Shown piece after piece: positions 25,320 through 33,542 of a stretch of 46,773 nucleotides of DNA. Within the stretch, counting starts at the first letter, position 1. The number at the start of each line of letters is the position of its first letter. The DNA lies in contig PKYH01000046.1 of NCBI GenBank assembly GCA_003133625.1, forward strand, positions 1 to 46,773, given 5' to 3'. This stretch comes from Candidatus Bathyarchaeota archaeon (GTDB lineage: Archaea > Thermoproteota > Bathyarchaeia > Bathyarchaeales > Bathycorpusculaceae). The position numbers were made by a program, and so were the translations under genes. A model generated the notes under the pieces. The model saw only the letters and a program-made list of their open reading frames with translations, was not told the origin of the DNA and did no database searches.

Positions 25320-25481
25320 TTTTAGTCCCTTCTAACTGTAATGGGGATGTAGTGAAAAAAGGGGTTTATCAGCTTTTAGTACATATTTAGCTAAAAAGCA
25401 TGGGGATTTTAACATAATCAGATTAAAAGAAACAAGAAATGATATGGAGATAAAATTCTTAGAAAATAAAGAAAGGAAAGG

Positions 25482-26915
25482 TTAGGGTTGCCATTTCTCT
25501 TGCAGGTATTTCGGAATCCCGCTGCTGTCGCGTGGACCAACTTGTACCTTCCAGCCGCTTAGTTCTTCTATTTCGCCGCTTATGCGTGAGGCTTTGCCTG
25601 GGATGATAATTTTTCTGTGTTTAACTTTGCTTTCGATGCCTGAAGCTTTGATTGCATCTGCAACGCGTTCTGCGGTTAGTTTGCGTCCTGCGACTCCGCT
25701 GTCTATTGCTGAGCCTTCAGTTTCTACGACGATTAGGTATGCGTTGAGTTTGTTGCTTTCTATGTCTGATGCGACTGTGTAGTATGTTAAGGCAAAGTTT
25801 GATGTGAAGAACACTGGCGAGTTTTCGTCTGGAGTTCCGAACACTTTGAGTCCTGGAGCGACTGCAACTGGTTTGCGTGGGTCAGTGTAAATGTTTTGTC
25901 TTAGCACTGTTGTCGGTAGCAGTGACCAGCCGTCAGCGCCATGCATCACAAGCACATCAGCGTATCGGACAAGGAGCATTGAGGCTAAGTATGATTCGCG
26001 CCATTTTATGAGGTCTTCAGCTGTTTCGCCCCTGTCCACCCAAGCAACCATTGGGACACCCATTAATGGGAATCCGGCTAATTCTTCGCCGCCTTTGCAT
26101 GCTGCTCTGCGCAGCATAGTAAAGTTATTAATAGTATCTGGGAGCCCTTCGTTCGTGAATGTGCCGGGGTCTAAGACTAAGTCGGTTACACCGTAAGCCA
26201 TCATAGTTTTAGCAAGTGAAAACAGAGTGGTTAGGTCGTTTGGTGCAGAAACCACTAGTGGGCAATTGTACATTAATGCGAGTTCTGCCATGTCTTTCCA
26301 GTTCTCAGCGTTAGCCGCATAGAGCAGTGGTCGTGCATTTGGCACCGCCATCAATCCTGCTTCAAGGACATTGGGGTTCAATGCGCACAGGATCATGGGT
26401 AAATTGGTTGTTTCAGCGACCTTTTTCACGGTGGCTTTGAATTTTTCAGCGTCGCCTGATGTTGAGCGGACAGCAATCATGTCCAGCTTTAGCGTGTAGC
26501 CGATGTATTCGAAGCTATAGTTTTCTATGCGTTTTATTCGGTTTATGACTTCTTGCTCGGTCATTTCGTCGGTTACGTCGATTGCGATGGCTGTGGGGTT
26601 CGTATAGGTGAATTCATGGCGGTACATGACTAGTTTGCCGCCGAGTTTCGTAGCTTTGTCTCCGACGCCGACGATGACTTCTTTGACTGCTGGCTTTAGC
26701 ATTTCTCTCAGTTGATTGTAGGCTTTCTCGTTTTCTTTCTTTAGCAACGGTGGGCACTGGTCGATGTTTATTTCGCGGTTGACAATTTTTGTGGCGAAAG
26801 CCATGCAGTTGTCTTCGCCGCATTCTTTGCAGTTAGTTTTTGGAAGAAGCTTGTAAACGTCTATGGGGCTTAATTCTTTTAATCCAGCTTTCTTTTTTTC
26901 GCTCATGCCATTCAA
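25482..26915 (-). CDS. cdhE: CODH/ACS complex gamma subunit (corrinoid iron-sulfur protein, large)
   Basis: 477 residues. The N-terminal [4Fe-4S] motif CKECGEDNCMAFATKI ... CPPL at about residues 30-55 precedes a TIM-barrel methyl-binding domain and the C-terminal cobamide-binding domain (ETEGSAIDSGVAGRKL). It accepts the methyl group from methyl-tetrahydropterin and hands it to the A-cluster on CdhC. It is the last gene of cdhABCDE, 6 nt after cdhD. Confidence 0.95.
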   Translation of the reverse strand: MNGMSEKKKAGLKELSPIDVYKLLPKTNCKECGEDNCMAFATKIVNREINIDQCPPLLKKENEKAYNQLREMLKPAVKEVIVGVGDKATKLGGKLVMYRHEFTYTNPTAIAIDVTDEMTEQEVINRIKRIENYSFEYIGYTLKLDMIAVRSTSGDAEKFKATVKKVAETTNLPMILCALNPNVLEAGLMAVPNARPLLYAANAENWKDMAELALMYNCPLVVSAPNDLTTLFSLAKTMMAYGVTDLVLDPGTFTNEGLPDTINNFTMLRRAACKGGEELAGFPLMGVPMVAWVDRGETAEDLIKWRESYLASMLLVRYADVLVMHGADGWSLLPTTVLRQNIYTDPRKPVAVAPGLKVFGTPDENSPVFFTSNFALTYYTVASDIESNKLNAYLIVVETEGSAIDSGVAGRKLTAERVADAIKASGIESKVKHRKIIIPGKASRISGEIEELSGWKVQVGPRDSSGIPKYLQEKWQP

Positions 26916-26921
26916 ACTCCT

Positions 26922-28151
26922 TTAAGCCTTTACGCTGACCCATTCAGCAAATTTGGATGCATCTGCTTTTTTGCCGCTTGTTAGGTAGTTTGTAACGTCC
27001 TTGAGGGTTTTTACTGCTGCCGGGTGCATCATCATGAACAAGTCAACGCCAGTCAATAATAGTGTTAAAGCTGTTGTTACTTCCCACAATGGACCTCGGA
27101 GCTCGCGTGGTTCCCATTCAGCAGACATTTTCAGCCAAGCTTCGCGTGCCGCCCAAGCATTAGTTGTTCCCGAAGACATTGGGTGAGCTAATTCAACATC
27201 GCCCATTAATCCGCCTATCCTAGCGCGTTCCATGTTAGTGAATGCGTAGTCTAAGCCGTAGCCTAATGCGGCAGTGGTTAAGTCCATGACAATGTCTTCC
27301 CTGCCCATGAAATCGTATAATCGCCTGTTAAGTTCCCGTGCCAAATTCAAATCCATCGGAGTGAATGATAACGCGATATGCCCGTTCTTTTTAACGTATT
27401 TTGCACAGCGCTCAACATCCATATCCCGTGTTATTGAACTAATTAGGAAACGTTCGCCTGGGAAAGCTTCGCAGATTGCCTCAAAAACATCTGCGTCTTT
27501 AACCGGGTCACCGCAACCGCCGATAACTAGCGGAACATCAACGGCTTGCAGAACTTTTTCAACTGTTTTCACTGCATCTTTTGGTGTAGCATCCTTGAGT
27601 AAGGGGTCAATGCTGATTAAGTGAATTGTAACCATGTCTGCGTCGAACTTGTCCACTGCAAGCTTTGCCCACGCCGCTGGGTCACCGACAACATCTTTGA
27701 CGTGCATTTTTACCGCTTTGCTTAATGGAACTTCCATGTCGAAAACGTCAAGAGTGATTACGGGTTTATGGGTGGTCGGTCGCTCAAAATTGTAGAATGC
27801 AGGCGAAGTCTCGCCGCCTATTATGAGTGACCTTCCGCGTGTTCCGCCTTCGCTTCTAGTTGCTCCAAGTTTTACTTCAGTGATCTTGTTTGGATAGGTT
27901 TCAACTGGAGGTACGAAAGCTGTCTGCAACATGGCAGTTGGTTTTCCGCCTGCTATGCCTGGAAGCTTTATTTTCGGCATTATTTGCCCAGCCATTCCGG
28001 GCTCAAAGATTATTTCTAGTTCTTTGACATCCATTTCGAAATCTTGTAGCTCGATTTGCTGGAATTTTGCAAGCGCTTCCAGTAGGTCACTGCTGAGTTT
28101 TAATCCTTCATCCTCTTTTTTCTTATCGCCGTCTTGAGGCAATTGGATCAC
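26922..28151 (-). CDS. cdhD: CODH/ACS complex delta subunit (corrinoid iron-sulfur protein, small)
   Basis: 409 residues, TIM barrel partner of CdhE. Family segments are TRSEGGTRGRSLIIGGETSPAFYNFE, VPLVIGGCGDPVKDADVF and the C-terminal DLFMMMHPAAVKTLKD. It helps position the corrinoid for methyl transfer. It overlaps cdhC by 4 nt. Confidence 0.95.
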   Translation of the reverse strand: MIQLPQDGDKKKEDEGLKLSSDLLEALAKFQQIELQDFEMDVKELEIIFEPGMAGQIMPKIKLPGIAGGKPTAMLQTAFVPPVETYPNKITEVKLGATRSEGGTRGRSLIIGGETSPAFYNFERPTTHKPVITLDVFDMEVPLSKAVKMHVKDVVGDPAAWAKLAVDKFDADMVTIHLISIDPLLKDATPKDAVKTVEKVLQAVDVPLVIGGCGDPVKDADVFEAICEAFPGERFLISSITRDMDVERCAKYVKKNGHIALSFTPMDLNLARELNRRLYDFMGREDIVMDLTTAALGYGLDYAFTNMERARIGGLMGDVELAHPMSSGTTNAWAAREAWLKMSAEWEPRELRGPLWEVTTALTLLLTGVDLFMMMHPAAVKTLKDVTNYLTSGKKADASKFAEWVSVKA

Positions 28152-29563
28152 CGCTTCTCTGATTTTTCGCTCTTTACGGTTGTTATTATGACTTTGTTAG
28201 CGTAGATTTTTGCGTCTTTGAGGATGATTTTGAATCCGCCAGCCATTATTGGCAGTGACGCTGCTGTGGCAACTGGCATCATTGTGCCTGCTGCTTCTTC
28301 TTTAACTTCCAGTGCTTCCGCTTCTGCTGCTGGAGCTTCTTCGGCTGCCCATCTTGCTACTACTGGGTGGTTCTTGTCCTTTAGGAATGATTTCAATGCG
28401 TCGACGCCAGTTGCGTTTTCTTCGGTGGCAATTTTGTCAATGACGTCTTTGGGTATGAAGTCTTTTACTCGTTCTTTAACTTCCTTCGGAAGCCAGACTA
28501 TGCGGTTCCATCCGCCGTCTGCAGACAGGAACTTCTTGCTACGCATGTACTCAATTGACATTCCATGGAAGCCGTCTATTTGTCGTCCGCCGGCAGTAGA
28601 GTCAGCGAGTGTTGAGAATGATAAACCGTTTACTGATACGCCTTTGAAGCTTCTGTTTACTACGCCGAAGCCGTCTACTTCTGGAATGTAGAATGCTACT
28701 GCCTCGAAGCATCCGCATGAAGTGTGTGGGTGATCGAACGCTGTGTACAGCCAGACTTGGGTTACTTCGCCCATAGTGCGTTTTTTAACCACTTCGTTAA
28801 CGCCGCTGAACTCGCCTTTTTCAGCATTTATTAATTCGCCTCTGTCGATTGCGAATACTGGTCCTTTAGGATCGACGTTTGCTGAGGCTTTTCCGTCAAA
28901 CCAGCTGATGGCTCCGCAGTTAGAGTATCTTTGTGGGGTAATTACGCAAACGTGGGTTGGAGCGAATGATTGACATAGGGTGCAACCGTAGAATTTATCG
29001 ACGTCTTCATCTTTGAGGCCTCTCGCTTTAGCGTCGCGTGATTCGTAATCTTGCATAGCATTCGGGTAGAGCTCGGCTACTTTTGCTGGGTCTGTTATGA
29101 AGGTAATTTGTACTTTCTCAATTATGGGTAATTCGCTTTTGAATAAGCGGTAGAGTACTTTGCCGATTGATTCAAAACTGTTTAAGCCTTTTTGGAATGA
29201 TTTTTTGCTTAAGCGTATCCAGATGTCATAGCGTTGGTTTAGGTGCATGAAGCCTTCGATGTAGTTTAGGTAGCCGTGGATGCGTCTTTCGATGACGCCT
29301 TCGAGTCCTTGGTCGAGAGTTGCGCCTGCAGCTTCCACTAAGATGCCTAGTGCATATGCACCGCCTTCTTTGAGGTCTTTGATGTCTGGGCCGATTATAG
29401 TGATTTTTCCGTCTTCGATTTCGTCCATTGGTTTAACTTTTGCTAGTTCAAACTTTTCTTTAACTGTTGGACCGCCAAGTTCTACTTGCATGTCGTTTCT
29501 TCTGATGCGTTCGCCTTCGTAGATTACGCCAACATCAACAGGTATATCTTTAAACATTGACAT
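28148..29563 (-). CDS. cdhC: CODH/ACS complex beta subunit (acetyl-CoA synthase)
   Basis: 471 residues. The A-cluster cysteines are in YGCTLCQSFAPTHVCVITP and RYSNCGAISW (about residues 190-222), the Ni-Ni-[4Fe-4S] ligands of acetyl-CoA synthase. AFDHPHTSCGCFEAVAFY follows. It joins the methyl group, CO and CoA to acetyl-CoA. As in archaeal forms it lacks the large N-terminal channel domain of bacterial AcsB. An Ala/Glu-rich linker precedes the C-terminal tail. It is 3 nt after cdhB. Confidence 0.95.
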   Translation of the reverse strand: MSMFKDIPVDVGVIYEGERIRRNDMQVELGGPTVKEKFELAKVKPMDEIEDGKITIIGPDIKDLKEGGAYALGILVEAAGATLDQGLEGVIERRIHGYLNYIEGFMHLNQRYDIWIRLSKKSFQKGLNSFESIGKVLYRLFKSELPIIEKVQITFITDPAKVAELYPNAMQDYESRDAKARGLKDEDVDKFYGCTLCQSFAPTHVCVITPQRYSNCGAISWFDGKASANVDPKGPVFAIDRGELINAEKGEFSGVNEVVKKRTMGEVTQVWLYTAFDHPHTSCGCFEAVAFYIPEVDGFGVVNRSFKGVSVNGLSFSTLADSTAGGRQIDGFHGMSIEYMRSKKFLSADGGWNRIVWLPKEVKERVKDFIPKDVIDKIATEENATGVDALKSFLKDKNHPVVARWAAEEAPAAEAEALEVKEEAAGTMMPVATAASLPIMAGGFKIILKDAKIYANKVIITTVKSEKSEKR

Positions 29564-29566
29564 TTT

Positions 29567-30109
29567 TTATTGTCCTCCTTCAAATTTTGAAGTTATGACT
29601 TTGAGATTTGCAGCCCATTCCTCCAAGGTTGCGTTTGGGAAAGACCAGCTTGCATGCGGATGATACAAGTTGTCCAGAGTCATAGTCTTGAGGTCTGGAG
29701 CAAAGTGCTTGAGACCTGACAAGATTAATGCCTCCATATAATATGGCAGCCCGATGAGTAACACTAAATCAGGGTGTCCTTTGCCGTCGAGTCCTTGCCA
29801 CTCCGGATCTACAAGCCTGTTACCGATGTCCATTGCAGACATGAAACCTGCTGGTTCATAGCCCCGTTTTAGGAATTCACCGACCATGTGCGCTGTGGCT
29901 ACAACTGGAACTTTTGATGCTTTAGCGAAGTCAATCAGGTACTCGATTAGTTGTTTGCCTTCCATCCAGCGTTCAGTAGCATTACTACCTACAATGAGGA
30001 TGGGACGTGATGCTTTCTTTATCATTGCCACTGCTATCTCAGGTTTCTGTATGGGGTTTGCTTTCTTTGTAGCAGCTATTTCTGCACATTGCCAAGGTTC
30101 ACATGACAT
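29567..30109 (-). CDS. cdhB: CODH/ACS complex epsilon subunit
   Basis: 180 residues, DHS-like NAD/FAD-binding Rossmann-type fold: AVAMIKKASRPILIVGSNATE, VPVVATAHMVGEFLKRG and LVLLIGLPYYMEALILSGLKHF. It is a small accessory subunit of the alpha2epsilon2 CO dehydrogenase in archaea, perhaps for FAD-linked electron exchange. It is placed between cdhA (6 nt) and cdhC (3 nt). Confidence 0.92.
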   Translation of the reverse strand: MSCEPWQCAEIAATKKANPIQKPEIAVAMIKKASRPILIVGSNATERWMEGKQLIEYLIDFAKASKVPVVATAHMVGEFLKRGYEPAGFMSAMDIGNRLVDPEWQGLDGKGHPDLVLLIGLPYYMEALILSGLKHFAPDLKTMTLDNLYHPHASWSFPNATLEEWAANLKVITSKFEGGQ

Positions 30110-30115
30110 GTCTTA

Positions 30116-32470
30116 TCACTCCTTCATTTTACGAATCATTCTTGGAAGCAATGTTGGATCGGGAATTACTGTTTCCTTCCAGTTTTTCGCTTCCAATATC
30201 TTCGTGAATTCATCTTTCAGTGTCATTGGCACATCAGCCATTGTTCGCACGAACAAGTGCAAGTCCTGCGGCATGCATCCATAGTAGCGTTTGTGTAAGT
30301 CTACGTAGTGGCTTAGTTTTATGCTGCGTCCTTTCCAAGTGTCGTTTGGTCTGATGCATAATTTTGCGATGACGACCATTGCTTCTTGCGGTGTTTCAAC
30401 TGTTTGGAATAAGTGTTCAGGTGCTGGTCCAACGTTGACTTTGTTACCTGTGCGGGCATCGTAAACGTCCCAGTCTTCAGGTTTGTCTTCTCTACCTAAA
30501 AGCATGCGCCTGTATTTTGCGCCGTGTGGACCTACAAGTACTGGAACGCCTAAGCGCCAGAAGCCTGATGCAATTGATGCCGCTTTCTGCGAATATGCAC
30601 CCCAAGCTAGGCCTACTGCGCCTAAGCGGTTATGTATGTAATCTGCGATTTCTTCATAGTTGCCTCTTAGGTTACGTTTGGCGAAGATGTTTGCTACTTT
30701 GATTGCTGCACCTGCGATGTGACTGTTTGCGACGCATGAGCCGACGTTGAGTACTCCTCCAGCTTCGAATCCGCCTGAGAATTCTTCGTATAGTGTTTTG
30801 CCTTCTTCATTTCTGTAGCTTCCTGCGGACATGGCTGAGCAGCCTGATGTTACAACGATGTAACGTCTGCTAGCAAATTCTCTGCATATATCATATACGT
30901 CTTTGCCGCCATGTGGATAGTTGCTGCAGCCTACGACTGCGAGTATGCCCGGGATTTCTCCAAGCACGATTGGGCTACCGACATTGCGTATTTCTACGTC
31001 TTGGACAGCGCCTCTGCCTGCACGGCACAAGTTAGATTCCTCTAACATGAATTTTTCGCCGGCTTTGATTATGAAGCTGTGTATTTGCAGCTTGACTGGG
31101 CATGCTTCTTCACAGCGTCCACATCCAATGCATTCTTCATATAGGTCGGTTAGCGGTGCAAGATTACCTTCAGCTGCAGCTTTAATTGCTGCTGGGATTA
31201 TGAGGTCTTGTGGACAACTCCTCTGGCAAAGGTTGCATTGTCTGCATGTTTTGGCAAGAGATTTTATTTCGTCGATTGAGGGCAGGTTATTCATTTTCTT
31301 GCGTATAGGCGCTATTTGCTTTGCAACTTTGACTGCTACTTCGCCTACTTTTTCTGGGTCAAGAATGAGTACACCAGGTACTTTGCCGCTTACAAGGTCA
31401 GCGACGATTTCGTCTGCTGGGTCGTTTGTGCGGTTCTTAAAGCCCATACAGTTCTTTTCTGAAGCGGCGATGACTGGAGCGTGAACTTTGCGTGCTTCAT
31501 CAAAGGCGTCTGTTCGGACGCATTGCTCGTCTAAAACGACGACGTCTGCGAATCCGCCTCTTATGAAGCGTAGTTGCCAACTGATTGGACCGACGATTTT
31601 TGCTCGGTCGTAATATCTTGTATTGTCGAAGGCAGTACAACATAATCCCACGACTTCCATTTTGTCATCAAGCTTGCTTTCTTTCATGTAATCGATAATT
31701 CCAACTGAGGGCACAACGTTATGACCAATGCACATGATAACTGGTTTCGATGTGTCGACTGATCCAATACCCATTTTAATGAGTGGCGCTTCAGGATCAG
31801 CCTTCGGGAAGTTCAGTGTTGAGATTTGAGCAATATCCGCGACTTCCATTCCTACTTGGTCAACCATGCCCGCGTGGAATGCTTTTGATTCAAAATCTAA
31901 GTTGTTACCCTCTTGACCTGTATGTGCTGCAGAGAGGCAATGGGTAATCTGTGTTTCGCAGTATTCCAAAACTTCCTCTAGATCGCCAAGAGTTTCAGGT
32001 TTTATTCCAGTTACAAGTCTAGTAACTGGAGCCTCAACCTTAACGTTCAAACCGCCTACATCCAAGGGAAACCGCCGACCATATTTTTCAATTAGGTGGT
32101 CGACTACATGGCGAGCGTGCCCCGTGTGGGTCGCAGCACCGATACTGCAGGCTATAAGCACTATGCGGGACGATTGTGCAGCTATGTCCAAACCACAAGC
32201 ACCACGTTTGCCAGCGGTTAGGTCGCATTTGCCAAAAGTGCAGAGACAGCAAAGGTCACAATCAGGCATGTAGAAGGGCTTGTATTTGTTGAGGAGTTTC
32301 ATGTCCCAGTCCCTCAGCGCGGTGAGCGAGGGCATTGGGGTGGGTCCCATAGGCTCGGTCCAGTTGTCATTAACAAGTTTTCCTATAGAAACTTCAAGGT
32401 TCTTGATAAGACCAGTACTAGTCTTCATTTCATCTATCTTTACGTGTACATTTTTGCTGGTCAATGTCAA
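30116..32470 (-). CDS. cdhA: CODH/ACS complex alpha subunit (CO dehydrogenase)
   Basis: About 784 residues. N-terminal cluster ligands CDLCCLCTFGKCDLTAGKRGACG are at ~71-93. Two ferredoxin-type [4Fe-4S] motifs, CRQCNLCQRSCPQD (~410-422) and CIGCGRCEEACPVK (~446-457), are inserted as in archaeal Cdh. C-cluster residues follow, with VGSCVANSHIAGAA near the C-terminus. It interconverts CO2 and CO with ferredoxin. Start is TTG: 32470 puts GAGG only 1 nt away, while TTG 32464 has GAGG at 7-nt spacing and is the better start. Confidence 0.95.
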   Translation of the reverse strand: MTLTSKNVHVKIDEMKTSTGLIKNLEVSIGKLVNDNWTEPMGPTPMPSLTALRDWDMKLLNKYKPFYMPDCDLCCLCTFGKCDLTAGKRGACGLDIAAQSSRIVLIACSIGAATHTGHARHVVDHLIEKYGRRFPLDVGGLNVKVEAPVTRLVTGIKPETLGDLEEVLEYCETQITHCLSAAHTGQEGNNLDFESKAFHAGMVDQVGMEVADIAQISTLNFPKADPEAPLIKMGIGSVDTSKPVIMCIGHNVVPSVGIIDYMKESKLDDKMEVVGLCCTAFDNTRYYDRAKIVGPISWQLRFIRGGFADVVVLDEQCVRTDAFDEARKVHAPVIAASEKNCMGFKNRTNDPADEIVADLVSGKVPGVLILDPEKVGEVAVKVAKQIAPIRKKMNNLPSIDEIKSLAKTCRQCNLCQRSCPQDLIIPAAIKAAAEGNLAPLTDLYEECIGCGRCEEACPVKLQIHSFIIKAGEKFMLEESNLCRAGRGAVQDVEIRNVGSPIVLGEIPGILAVVGCSNYPHGGKDVYDICREFASRRYIVVTSGCSAMSAGSYRNEEGKTLYEEFSGGFEAGGVLNVGSCVANSHIAGAAIKVANIFAKRNLRGNYEEIADYIHNRLGAVGLAWGAYSQKAASIASGFWRLGVPVLVGPHGAKYRRMLLGREDKPEDWDVYDARTGNKVNVGPAPEHLFQTVETPQEAMVVIAKLCIRPNDTWKGRSIKLSHYVDLHKRYYGCMPQDLHLFVRTMADVPMTLKDEFTKILEAKNWKETVIPDPTLLPRMIRKMKE

Positions 32471-32510
32471 ACCTCAGTAAAGGTTTTAGAGAATACCTAA
32501 CACTACACCA

Positions 32511-32520
32511 TTTTAAACCT
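32511..32520 (-). promoter_or_regulatory. TATA box of the cdh operon
   Basis: Reading leftward AGGTTTAAAATGG lies about 45 bp before the cdhA start, in a 133-bp gap between cdhA and the cooC remnant. Transcription would begin near 32488, leaving a short leader that holds the GAGG ribosome binding site. Confidence 0.5.
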
Positions 32521-32603
32521 TTCCAGAGTCCCCGTTGTAAAGTCATGGTTCACGTTGAAGAATGTAAGCTTCAAAAACGCAATCTTGTACATAAGAACTG
32601 GGG

Positions 32604-32840
32604 TTATTGCCTTATGTAACCCGTCGCCTTCATGATAGCCTTAACAGAAAGATACGTGGCATTGTCAGAAGGCAAATCAAGCAGTGACTGCCCATTAAGA
32701 ACGTACTCGTCCAGTTGCTCATCAGCAGCCATCTTGCTCAAATACTTAAACTTCAAAGTTCGCGTCCGAAATAAAAATCCATTCGTCAATGTTCCCAGCC
32801 GTTTCTCGTGCACGCGCTCTAAATCGAAAAGCTCTTATAG
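32604..32840 (-). pseudogene. Frameshifted 3' remnant of a cooC-like gene
   Basis: The last 153 bases before the stop match the 3' end of the intact gene at 36151-36927 with about 23 differences by eye (~85% identity). The 49 C-terminal residues (from KFKYLSKM to ATGYIRQ) differ at 10 positions. Further upstream the similarity moves to another frame: RARETAGNIDEWIFISDANF is collinear with RIAKEVNMEFNNFYLIGGYRF of the intact protein, and that frame then hits a stop. The whole P-loop half is missing. It is therefore a decayed partial copy. It lies between cdhA and the rightward NuoE-like gene. Confidence 0.8.
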
Positions 32841-32881
32841 CACTTACAGATGCATGACTTCCTAGGTAGGTAGGTAGTAAA

Positions 32882-33529
32882 ATGGTATTGCTCATATGTC
32901 AACATTGTGACTATAGATGGGATTACCAAGGCGAGAACGAGCATTATGCCACCTGCCCTACATGCCGTTACAAGGTTAGGATCCCTGAAGAAAAAGCTCA
33001 AATGTTACGTCGAAAAGGGTTGGATATGGAGTTGAAAAGCAAATTCTCATTAAAAGAGCAACATGTAAAATTGCGTGGTATTGCTGGAATAGTGAATAAG
33101 ACAATAGAGGACTACCAATACGACAAAAGCATGTTAATTCAAATCCTTTTGAGATTGCAAAAGAATTTCGGCTGGCTTCCGATGGAAATGCTATTAGAAG
33201 TAAGTAAACAGCTGGGAATTCCCTTGGGTCAGATATACCAAGTCGCAACCTTCTACAAAGCCTTCTCTCTTGCTCCACGGGGGAGGCACCTAATTAGAGT
33301 GTGCACGGGAACTTCTTGTAAAGTTCGAGGTGCGCCGATAGTCCTCGATAGGGTACAGAGTTCTCTCAACATAGAAAGGGGTGAAGTCACTCCAGACGGC
33401 AGATTTAGTCTTGAAACAGTTAACTGTTTAGGCTGTTGCGCTCTCGGCCCAATGATGACTATTGACGGCGAATACTATGGAAACTTAAAGCTGCTCGCCG
33501 TGAAAAGAATTCTATCTAAATATACGTAG
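32882..33529 (+). CDS. NuoE/HoxE-like [2Fe-2S] subunit with N-terminal zinc ribbon
   Basis: Residues 1-40 form a zinc ribbon (Cys6, Cys9, Cys25, Cys28). The rest is the 24-kDa thioredoxin-like [2Fe-2S] subunit: helical ILLRLQKNFGWLPMEMLLEVSKQLG, then Cys141/Cys146 (VCTGTSC) and Cys182/Cys186 (CLGCCALGP). Such subunits relay electrons to or from the NuoF flavin subunit in NADH dehydrogenases and electron-bifurcating hydrogenases. The zinc ribbon is not usual for NuoE. The gene starts a rightward three-gene unit; a TAGG repeat at 32863-32877 lies just before the ATG. Redox partner unknown. Confidence 0.9.
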   Translation: MVLLICQHCDYRWDYQGENEHYATCPTCRYKVRIPEEKAQMLRRKGLDMELKSKFSLKEQHVKLRGIAGIVNKTIEDYQYDKSMLIQILLRLQKNFGWLPMEMLLEVSKQLGIPLGQIYQVATFYKAFSLAPRGRHLIRVCTGTSCKVRGAPIVLDRVQSSLNIERGEVTPDGRFSLETVNCLGCCALGPMMTIDGEYYGNLKLLAVKRILSKYT

Positions 33530-33542
33530 CAGGTGAATAAAC

